Below, piece after piece: positions 7,922 to 14,384 of a stretch of 64,000 nucleotides of DNA. The stretch's first letter is position 1, and the number at the start of each line of letters is the position of its first letter. The position numbers and the translations under genes are program-made. The notes under the pieces were generated by a model that saw only the letters and a list, made by a program, of their open reading frames with translations, had not been told where the DNA came from and did no database searches. The DNA is from an uncultured Flavobacteriales bacterium. GTDB taxonomy: Bacteria; Bacteroidota; Bacteroidia; Flavobacteriales_D; Crocinitomicaceae. The DNA lies in NCBI GenBank assembly GCA_903939755.1, contig CAJAII010000077.1:226508-290507 (forward strand), in the 5' to 3' direction.

Positions 7922-8511
7922 ATTGCATATGAGAAAAGAAGATTCAATATTAAAGAGAGCATTACCATGAAATCCAGTAAGTAGTTATTTAATTCCTTCG
8001 ATTTCAAAATATTCTCCTCAAAGAATAGTAAAAATGTAAATGCAATTGTGTAAATGGATATCGAACAAAATATGATCTTTTGGAAATAATCTCCAGTAAT
8101 ATTGAACAGATATCGTATACCAAATCCCGAAATTACAATATAAGTATACATTGTGGAAAGATGGTTGTTTTGCAAGATACTTGACGTTACAGTCAAATCC
8201 AATATAAAAAAAACTAAAGCTAGAATTAGAAAAATTTCTTTTCGAAATTTATAGCGATGTAACGTATAAAATAGCTCTAAGATCAGAACAAACTGAATGA
8301 GAATTGAAAAGTGGAAAACTGGCAATGAATTACTAATTACCTTTTCCGAAATTATATTTCCGAGATCTGTTAAGAATCTTGCCAATATGAAAAGAAAAAA
8401 AACTGACCTTAATCGAGTTTGCTTTGAAGTTATTCGTTGTTGGACTCCGATAAAAATCACCGGAATCAAACTTGATAATAAAACCGAATAATAGAAAAGG
8501 TAAAAATTCAT
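7900..8511 (-). CDS. Multi-span membrane protein in a two-component operon
   Basis: The 203-residue product is hydrophobic along its length with about six to seven predicted membrane helices and short loops. I recognise no catalytic motif. The start codon overlaps the preceding gene's stop codon (TAATG) and its 3' end overlaps the kinase gene, so it sits between a small cytosolic-type protein and a kinase that lacks its own sensor domain. Acting as the membrane sensor or input module for that kinase is the natural inference. It could also be a transporter or a stress-response membrane protein. Confidence 0.65.
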   Translation of the reverse strand: MNFYLFYYSVLLSSLIPVIFIGVQQRITSKQTRLRSVFFLFILARFLTDLGNIISEKVISNSLPVFHFSILIQFVLILELFYTLHRYKFRKEIFLILALVFFILDLTVTSSILQNNHLSTMYTYIVISGFGIRYLFNITGDYFQKIIFCSISIYTIAFTFLLFFEENILKSKELNNYLLDFMVMLSLILNLLFSYAICLKPKN

Positions 8512-8825
8512 TAACTATTCAATGAGTTTGAATTAGAACAATTTGGCGGACATTTTATTATTTTATCAGCTATCAAACCGTTAACCAAATCGTTTTCGTT
8601 ACCATCTGCACCAACAATAACAATAGTGTTTTCATTATTTTCATCTTTGGCAAAGTAAAAACGAATACCAACACATTCATTTTGGGCTAAAATCTTTTTG
8701 ATTTTTTCTTTCCCCATAAAACCCCCTATAACCTCGCCAGGTTGAATTGTATTTCTGTAGCGTTTTGTCATTTCTGACCCTTCTCTTAGAGTGATAAAAT
8801 CACCTTCATTTCCATTAAAAGACAT
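8511..8825 (-). CDS. Small uncharacterised Bacteroidota protein with C-terminal CPPxCS motif
   Basis: The 104-residue protein opens MSFNGNEG and has a compact alpha/beta-looking body with the segment ILAQNECVGIRFYFAKDE (about 46-63), then VGADGNENDL. It ends in KCPPNCSNSNSLN. I believe this composition (internal ILAQ..C..IR.Y.A, C-terminal CP..CS..N.LN) is a recurrent small-protein family in Flavobacteriia and relatives with no known function; a profile search is needed to confirm. No signal peptide or membrane segment is visible. The gene leads the kinase operon, linked by a one-base TAATG overlap, so it may be a regulator or ligand-binding partner of that pathway. Confidence 0.65.
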   Translation of the reverse strand: MSFNGNEGDFITLREGSEMTKRYRNTIQPGEVIGGFMGKEKIKKILAQNECVGIRFYFAKDENNENTIVIVGADGNENDLVNGLIADKIIKCPPNCSNSNSLNS

Positions 8826-9124
8826 AATATAAAATTTAAAGTTAGTCCGGCGAATTTAAAAAACGAATACGCCGAAAAGGTGTTAATCTTAACTAATTTT
8901 TGTTGAATATATAAAAAATTAGAACGAGTTCTAGTTTTGTTAGAATGTGTACTTAATCTGATTGACGTGGCTTGTAGAATTAGTGGGAAATTGTTTGGTT
9001 TGCATTACATCAATGCATTCAACGATAGAAAATCACTGACTTTATAAAAAACGTGACTGCACTTAATCTAAACTTGTTTAAAAAAAGTAGCTTATAACAA
9101 CTTTCACTAATCAAATTTTTAACC
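8826..9124. other. Divergent intergenic region between the signalling operon and the T9SS subtilisin
   Basis: About 300 bases without a gene. It holds the imperfect palindrome at 8915-8938. I see no perfect TAnnTTTG box at a usual distance from either start codon. Confidence 0.5.
8915..8938. promoter_or_regulatory. 24-bp imperfect palindrome, possible operator
   Basis: The arms AAAATTAGAAC and GTTCTAGTTTT pair at 10 of 11 positions around a central GA. The site lies about 90 bases upstream of the minus-strand signalling operon and about 190 bases upstream of the plus-strand subtilisin gene. That fits a dimeric regulator acting on either or both. Confidence 0.45.
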
Positions 9125-11674
9125 ATGAAAAAATCCTATGAAACTACTAGTCTGTTTTTTATATTATTTTCTATTTTCACTATTTCAAAATCAGTAGCAC
9201 AAAATGATTTTTCCGGAGATTATATAGTAGTTCGATTAAATCATAAATTGCTGGATTTTGGTAAAATAGACAATCCAAATTTTGATAACCAAAACTTTAT
9301 GAGTTATTTAAACGAACAGGGTAAACTCGAAATTGAAAAATCAAAAGATACAATTATAAACTTGGGATCTCTAAAGCTGATAAAATTATTTCCCAATCTC
9401 AAAACGAAGGACTCAATTTCGATATCCAGATTAGGCAACCAAGTTTATATACCTCCATTTTGGGCGACTTTTAAAATTGAAGTGCCTAAAACCATAAATT
9501 ATTGGGAGGTTTTTAGTTATTTAAAAACTAAATATCCTTTTGTAATTTATGTTGACCCACCAATGGAGTTATTTTATGAAGACATTCCTAACGATTCATT
9601 ATTCCATTATCAGCAATCTTTATATGATTTTTCTAATCCAAATATTGGTATAAACTTAGATAGTAACGCATGGAACATTGAAACCGGCAAACGATTTATC
9701 AAAGTTGGAGTCTTTGATTCTGGCATTGACGCTAGTCATGAAGATATACAGGTGCTTACTGGGCATGCATATTACGATGATTGGGTAATAGATTCTTTAG
9801 GAAATGGATATTACTCTTTTGGTCAAGATTTGAGAGGACATGGGACTCTGGTTGCTGGAATAATAGGTGCTAAAAGAAATAATCAAATTGGCATTGCTGG
9901 GATAGCAGGAGGAAATGGAATTGATACTTCTGGAGTAAGTCTTCTTGATTTTAGCTTAGGAATAACTGATGGAGGAACGCCAGAGAATTTTTCTCAAGCA
10001 ATTATCGATGCCGCTCGTTCTGTAGGAACATATTACAACTGGAATTTTAGTCCGAATCCAGGCTTAGTTCCTAATACCATTGATCCATATTGGAATCATA
10101 CATCTGGATATGGTATCCATATTGGCAACCACAGCTATAGTTATAAGGTTTATACTACACAGAGGTTTAATCCAATATGGGAAAATTTACCAGGAGACAC
10201 ACTCAATTGGGAGCCAATTTTAGAAACACCCTTTTGTAATTTATGTCGGGAATCTTTTTTGTTTTCATTACAAAATGGTGTTGTCAATGTAGTTTCCCGA
10301 GGAAATAATTTGGATATGAATCCAACATTAGATCAATCGTTTCCAAATAATAGATACCCTCAGAAATTTGATGATTCATGGATAATTACTGTTGGCGCAT
10401 CCGGTACTGATGGAAAAAGACTTGTAGCCCCCAATAACACAGATGTTGGGGAGAATTATAAATCACCCATCGGGCTAAATTTAGATATTATCGCACCTGG
10501 TTCTAGATCAAATGTTGTATCAACTCGAAGTTCCAACTTACCAAACACAAATATTTATGGTTACTATAGAGTTTTTAATGGCACCTCTGCTTCCGCTCCC
10601 CATGCAACTGGCGTGGTTGCTTTATTACTGAGTCATTACAATAAGCCGTGTTATTCAAATATTAATTTGGATCCCGCTGATGTTGAATATATATTACAAA
10701 AATCAGCAACTGATGTTAATCCTTATGTTTCTGAAGAATATGACGACTCAACTGGATTTGGAAGGCTTGACGCACTTGAAGCCTTAAAAATGATTGATTT
10801 TCCCACTTTACAAATTGTGCATCCAAATGAACCTAGTACATCTATTCATCTAGCAGAAATAGATACTATTTCTTTTCATTTAAAGCGCCCTTTAAATCAG
10901 ACATATGGGGGGCCGTTGGGTTCTCAATTTCCATTGGAATTACAGAAAGACTATAAAGTTGAACGAAGAAAATATGTTTTAGAATATGATATTAGCCCTT
11001 ATATCCTACCAAGTACAGAATTATTGGATACATGGATAAGACACAGTGAAACAAATTCGTTAGGCTTTATTTCGGATACAGTCGGAAGTTTAGAACTAAT
11101 AGGCCTAACCGGTCAATACCATTGGGTGTCACGTCCGGACACTTTCAGAATTGAGCCGTATTGCTTTATTGACACAATAATTAACAACTCTACTATTTTA
11201 TTAAGTGGTTATTATTATCATTTCATTAAAAAACATACGGGGCAAATTGAAGATAATGTGTTTGAACCAATAAATTTGGATTTTTGGTACCCAATTAATC
11301 CAAATATAGACACATTAAATATGGCTTTTAGTCTTTATATAAAGGATACAACGATTGATCGATATGATTTTCCGTGTTACGCAGAAAACCCTCCTTTTGA
11401 CACACTGCTGACCACAAATCAAATATTTACACATGATTTTAAAATTTATCCAAATCCGTCAAATGGAGAATTAAATATTATATTTGATAAATTACAGAAT
11501 GAGGGACTACTCGAAATTTTTGATCTTTCTGGACAATTATTGTATTTAAAAAAATTACAACCCGGAAATAAAATTAATTCAATCAACGCGACAAATTTAT
11601 CGACAGGGGTTTACCTGGTTAAATTTTCAGGGCAGAATGCAAAAAGTATAACAAAAAAATGGATGAAACTATGA
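9125..11674 (+). CDS. Secreted S8 (subtilisin-like) protease with T9SS type A sorting domain
   Basis: The 849-residue precursor has a signal peptide (about 1-25), a propeptide-like region to about 180, and a peptidase S8 domain with catalytic D198 (FDSGID), H239 (GHGT) and S488 (NGTSASAPH). The likely oxyanion Asn is N394. A beta-rich part follows, then a C-terminal T9SS domain (about 774-849) beginning YPNPSNGE. The inferred route is Sec export, then the type IX system to the surface or medium. It starts a two-gene unit: the next gene's start overlaps its stop codon (ATGA). It faces a two-component operon that may control it. Confidence 0.92.
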   Translation: MKKSYETTSLFFILFSIFTISKSVAQNDFSGDYIVVRLNHKLLDFGKIDNPNFDNQNFMSYLNEQGKLEIEKSKDTIINLGSLKLIKLFPNLKTKDSISISRLGNQVYIPPFWATFKIEVPKTINYWEVFSYLKTKYPFVIYVDPPMELFYEDIPNDSLFHYQQSLYDFSNPNIGINLDSNAWNIETGKRFIKVGVFDSGIDASHEDIQVLTGHAYYDDWVIDSLGNGYYSFGQDLRGHGTLVAGIIGAKRNNQIGIAGIAGGNGIDTSGVSLLDFSLGITDGGTPENFSQAIIDAARSVGTYYNWNFSPNPGLVPNTIDPYWNHTSGYGIHIGNHSYSYKVYTTQRFNPIWENLPGDTLNWEPILETPFCNLCRESFLFSLQNGVVNVVSRGNNLDMNPTLDQSFPNNRYPQKFDDSWIITVGASGTDGKRLVAPNNTDVGENYKSPIGLNLDIIAPGSRSNVVSTRSSNLPNTNIYGYYRVFNGTSASAPHATGVVALLLSHYNKPCYSNINLDPADVEYILQKSATDVNPYVSEEYDDSTGFGRLDALEALKMIDFPTLQIVHPNEPSTSIHLAEIDTISFHLKRPLNQTYGGPLGSQFPLELQKDYKVERRKYVLEYDISPYILPSTELLDTWIRHSETNSLGFISDTVGSLELIGLTGQYHWVSRPDTFRIEPYCFIDTIINNSTILLSGYYYHFIKKHTGQIEDNVFEPINLDFWYPINPNIDTLNMAFSLYIKDTTIDRYDFPCYAENPPFDTLLTTNQIFTHDFKIYPNPSNGELNIIFDKLQNEGLLEIFDLSGQLLYLKKLQPGNKINSINATNLSTGVYLVKFSGQNAKSITKKWMKL

Positions 11675-12921
11675 AAAATGTTATTATATTCTTCGCATTA
11701 CTTATTTCTAATTTCGGGCAAGCACAAAGTTGGCATACGTACAATGCTAATATTTTTCACCCCTATTACTATTGGTCATCTTTTGGATATCCGTATAAAC
11801 AGTTCAAGATCAATCCATATGACAACTCCTTCTGGTTTGCGCAAGAAACAAATATTTTTCGCTTAGCAAACAACGGTCAATTTACCGTTTTTAATGACGG
11901 AAACGAACCTGCTTTACAAGGTTATTATGCGTTTGAAGACATCACGTTTACGCCAACAAGAACGGTGCTAATTGATCGTTATTTTGGCTTAGTCAATTAC
12001 GATGGCTCCAACTGGAGTACCATTCCAAATGGTGTAGATGGCGTTCATTTATCTTCAGATGTTGATACCATTTGGTGTGCTCGAATAAATGAAAATTACT
12101 TGGTAAATCATCCGCAAGGTTCTCAATTAGGCAATGTTAGTTATCTGAGAAGGATCGAATCCAAAAACGGAAATCATTGGGCAACTTCAGGAGTTGACCA
12201 AGGTGCATTATTTCATTTTCAAAATGGAATGCCAACCATGTACAATGCAGACACCATTCCATTCATGCTTGAAAATCAGACGTATCACATGAAATTTTCT
12301 AAATATTCAGACACCCTTTATAAATCAGGGGACTTAGGCATTTCATTGGCAGTGGGTAATTCATTCGTTGATACGATAACACCAAATAATTCTATCAACA
12401 TGCCCACAAACCTCATTATTAAAGAATTTGAAATTGACCCAAACAATAATATTTGGGCGGTTTTTGGTGAATTTGGCGTTTTGAATCCTGCTAAAAAAAT
12501 CGGGTTTCTTAATCGAAACCTCAATGCCTGGACGCTCTATGATGCATTGAATACACCGATTGTTTTTTCCAACGAAGTAGGAATAGAATTAGATACACTC
12601 GGGAATTTATGGGTGGTGAATAGACAATTACTACATGTTTTCACTACCGGAATTGAACCTGCTTGGTTAGGAACTTCTGAATTGGCTAACGATAATTCCT
12701 CAATTGTAATATATCCAAACCCAACAAAAAATGAATTACATATTCAAAACATTGGGTTGAACGTCGAATTAATTGAAATACTTGACATCAACGGCAAAGT
12801 TTTAATGAGTTTAACTTCTTCAGAAAATATTTCAGTAGAAAATTTAGATGCAGGATTATATTTTGTTCAAGTCAAATACCATACAGGCACTATTTTAAAG
12901 GAGAAGTTCGTCAAGGAATGA
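11671..12921 (+). CDS. T9SS-secreted protein, propeller-like, partner of the subtilisin gene
   Basis: The start chosen is the ATG overlapping the subtilisin stop codon (ATGA); four codons upstream lies another in-frame ATG, but this one leaves a clean signal peptide (MKNVIIFFALLISNFGQAQ). The product is 416 residues. The body has repeated beta-strand units with Trp/Asn-Gly-rich turns (for example 'NIFRLANNGQFTVF', 'GIEPAW'), resembling two-component-regulator-type propellers seen in secreted Bacteroidota proteins. The C-terminal T9SS type A domain begins YPNPTKNE at about residue 348. It has no catalytic motif I can identify. Coupling to a protease suggests a substrate-binding or inhibitor-type partner, which is inference. 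Confidence 0.78.
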   Translation: MKNVIIFFALLISNFGQAQSWHTYNANIFHPYYYWSSFGYPYKQFKINPYDNSFWFAQETNIFRLANNGQFTVFNDGNEPALQGYYAFEDITFTPTRTVLIDRYFGLVNYDGSNWSTIPNGVDGVHLSSDVDTIWCARINENYLVNHPQGSQLGNVSYLRRIESKNGNHWATSGVDQGALFHFQNGMPTMYNADTIPFMLENQTYHMKFSKYSDTLYKSGDLGISLAVGNSFVDTITPNNSINMPTNLIIKEFEIDPNNNIWAVFGEFGVLNPAKKIGFLNRNLNAWTLYDALNTPIVFSNEVGIELDTLGNLWVVNRQLLHVFTTGIEPAWLGTSELANDNSSIVIYPNPTKNELHIQNIGLNVELIEILDINGKVLMSLTSSENISVENLDAGLYFVQVKYHTGTILKEKFVKE

Positions 12922-12923
12922 TG

Positions 12924-12943
12924 TTTTTTTGAGCTTAAAAAAA
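12924..12943. repeat. A/T inverted repeat around GAGCTT
   Basis: T7 and A7 flank GAGCTT directly behind the stop codon of the T9SS partner gene. A similar element, T8-GAGCT-A8, occurs at 13193-13213. Either could form a weak bidirectional terminator; the shared core suggests a small dispersed repeat. Confidence 0.4.
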
Positions 12944-13191
12944 GTTCTCCAATCCTCCCATCTTGAGGGGAAAATCTATTTTTTGTAAATAATAAGCTTC
13001 TCGTTTAGACCTTGCAACAGGTGGTTTTTCATACCCATTGAATTTGGTGTATGCTAAGATTATCTGAAAGATCAATCGCTAGCATCCAAATTTGGTGGGG
13101 ATTAAAAATACTTCGAACCTATTCATGGTTGAGAAAAAATCACGAGGCTTCGAAGTAAAGCGCATTGCTAAGTCAGCTCCTTTTTTTGTTG

Positions 13192-13214
13192 CTTTTTTTT
13201 GAGCTAAAAAAAAG
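13192..13214. repeat. A/T inverted repeat around GAGCT
   Basis: CTTTTTTTT and AAAAAAAAG flank GAGCT. It closely resembles the element at 12924-12943. Confidence 0.4.
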
Positions 13215-13293
13215 TAAAGAACTTCTTCATCCTTCAGAATTTCTTCGCTTTAAATAATAAAGAATAAGCTCGCTTAATTCATCGAATTAAATT

Positions 13294-13310
13294 GCGGAGA
13301 GAGGGGGATT
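13294..13310. repeat. Copy of the tRNA-Ser 3' end
   Basis: GCGGAGAGAGGGGGATT is identical to 13571-13587, the 3' terminal part of the tRNA-Ser gene (one CCA base, discriminator, acceptor strand and T-arm). The tRNA sequence stops matching after it. Short tRNA 3'-end copies of this kind are typical attachment-site scars. Confidence 0.75.
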
Positions 13311-13317
13311 ATCTCAA

Positions 13318-13371
13318 CTTCCGTTCGGAAGTATTCGATGGTCTTCGGCACGAACCCAGGGTTCTCATGCC
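13318..13371. other. Pair of strong hairpins between tRNA-end copies
   Basis: CTTCCG-TT-CGGAAG (13318-13331) is a perfect 6-bp stem. GGCA-C-GAACCC-A-GGGTTC-TCA-TGCC (13347-13371) forms a second stem with arms of four and six pairs. No tRNA fold results and no T-run follows. I cannot name it; a repeat element or degenerate RNA gene are options. Confidence 0.4.
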
Positions 13372-13389
13372 ATCTTCCTTCATTTCATT

Positions 13390-13406
13390 GCGGAGAGAGG
13401 GGGATT
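13390..13406. repeat. Second copy of the tRNA-Ser 3' end, abutting the long repeat
   Basis: GCGGAGAGAGGGGGATT again matches the tRNA-Ser 3' part exactly. Its last four bases overlap the left edge of the long repeat at 13403, so the repeat begins inside the tRNA-derived core. Confidence 0.75.
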
Positions 13407-13520
13407 ACGCGCCCAAAAACGCGTGATCCCGGAAGGGGGTCGCTTCATAATAATTAAAGCCATGCCGCGTTGCGGTAGCTGGCTTTTTTTGTTCCACTTC
13501 ACCTTAAAGCAAGCTTTAGG
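13403..13520 (+). repeat. Long direct repeat, right copy (~118 bp)
   Basis: This is the right-hand copy of 3768-3884. Within it, AGCCA...TGGCT and TGCCGC...GCGGTA form a stem at 13458-13484 followed by a T-run, so the plus strand could act as a terminator. It ends ten bases before the tRNA-Ser terminator. Confidence 0.9.
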
Positions 13521-13529
13521 TTCATTTAC

Positions 13530-13560
13530 AAAAAAAGCCATGCAAAAAATGCACGGCTTT
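13530..13560 (-). terminator. Terminator of tRNA-Ser
   Basis: On the minus strand GCCGTGCA and TGCATGGC form a stem with one G-U pair, followed by a T-run. On the plus strand the same position would be an A-C mismatch, so the hairpin is built for minus-strand transcripts and ends the tRNA-Ser RNA. Confidence 0.8.
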
Positions 13561-13568
13561 AATGATTT

Positions 13569-13656
13569 TGGCGGAGAGAGGGGGATTCGAACCCCCGTTA
13601 CGTTACCGTAAACACGCTTTCCAAGCGTGCGCGTTCAGCCACTCTGCCACCTCTCC
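13569..13656 (-). tRNA. tRNA-Ser (anticodon GGA), CCA encoded
   Basis: The minus strand folds as a class II tRNA. The acceptor stem is GGAGAGG with TCTCTCC, the anticodon arm reads CTTGGAAAG giving GGA (serine codons UCC/UCU), a long variable arm lies around the TTTACGGTAACGTAA segment, and the T-arm is GGGGG-TTCGAAT-CCCCC. The discriminator G is followed by an encoded CCA (13571-13569). A terminator follows. The 3' end points into the accessory segment, the side on which tRNA-targeting elements insert. Confidence 0.95.
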
Positions 13657-13799
13657 TCTTATTTTTAAGAGCGCTAAGTTAATGCTTTTTTACCTTTAAG
13701 AAAGGGCTATTGTCGGAATTGTTTTAAAACTCATTCGGATCCTGAAATTGGAAATTGCTGGTTTTTTGAACTTGCTGAAGTCAATTCTATAAGTAATTG

Positions 13800-13807
13800 T
13801 AATTTTG
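13800..13807 (+). promoter_or_regulatory. -7 promoter box before pth
   Basis: TAATTTTG is a perfect TAnnTTTG match ending four bases (CACT) before the pth ATG, predicting a leaderless or nearly leaderless mRNA. Confidence 0.5.
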
Positions 13808-13811
13808 CACT

Positions 13812-14375
13812 ATGAAATACCTCATCGTTGGTTTAGGAAATCCTGGGATTGAATACGAAAACACACGCCATAATGTTGGTTTTCGTGTCCTTGATAAAGT
13901 TGCTGGCGAATTAGCCGCTACTTTTGAGCTTGACCGAGCGGCTTTCGTTTCATACGCTAAATATAAAGGGCGAACTTTGGTTTTAATCAAGCCGATCACT
14001 TTTATGAATTTATCTGGAAAAGCAGTCAATTACTGGATGCAAAAAGAAGGGGTTTCCATTGAAAACGTTTTGGTAATCACGGACGATTTAGCGCTGCCCT
14101 TTGGTAAATTGAGAATGAAAGGAAGCGGGAGCGACGGGGGGCACAATGGCTTAAAAGATATTCAAGCAACACTTGGAACCAATGCCTATTCGCGCTTGCG
14201 CTTTGGCGTTGGGAGTAATTTTCCGAAAGGACGGCAATCGGATTATGTGTTGGGCAAATGGGAAAAGGACGAGGAACTTGCATTACCGGAGCGACTTAGC
14301 ACCGCGAATTCGTTCGTTTTGAGCTTCTGCACCGCAGGGCTTCAATTAACAATGACTACTTGGAATGGTAAATAG
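13812..14375 (+). CDS. pth: Peptidyl-tRNA hydrolase
   Basis: The 187-residue enzyme releases tRNA from peptidyl-tRNA that drops off the ribosome. Family residues are all present: N10 in GLGNPG, catalytic H20 in TRHNVGF, D91/D92 in TDDLALP and H111 in GGHNGL. Length is normal. The -7 box fixes the start. Its neighbour at the 3' end is a convergent T9SS adhesin gene nine bases away. Confidence 0.95.
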   Translation: MKYLIVGLGNPGIEYENTRHNVGFRVLDKVAGELAATFELDRAAFVSYAKYKGRTLVLIKPITFMNLSGKAVNYWMQKEGVSIENVLVITDDLALPFGKLRMKGSGSDGGHNGLKDIQATLGTNAYSRLRFGVGSNFPKGRQSDYVLGKWEKDEELALPERLSTANSFVLSFCTAGLQLTMTTWNGK

Positions 14376-14384
14376 TTCGTTTGA

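Larger units (their letters stand above)
12922..13568. other. Gene-less, repeat-rich stretch on the 3' side of tRNA-Ser
   Basis: No protein gene is supported. The stretch contains two A/T inverted repeats (12924-12943 and 13192-13214), two short copies of the tRNA-Ser 3' end (13294-13310 and 13390-13406), strong hairpins at 13318-13371, the right copy of the long repeat (13403-13520), and the tRNA terminator. It looks like an accumulation of recombination scars. Confidence 0.65.

Noticed and set aside
13423..13611. Plus-strand open frame running through the long repeat into the tRNA-Ser gene
   Set aside because: It is formed by repeat and tRNA sequence only; the apparent protein contains the translated tRNA 3' end.
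3768..13656. Complete integrative element
   Set aside because: No integrase, transposase, relaxase or phage gene is visible between the repeats; only boundary-like repeats and tRNA scars support mobility.
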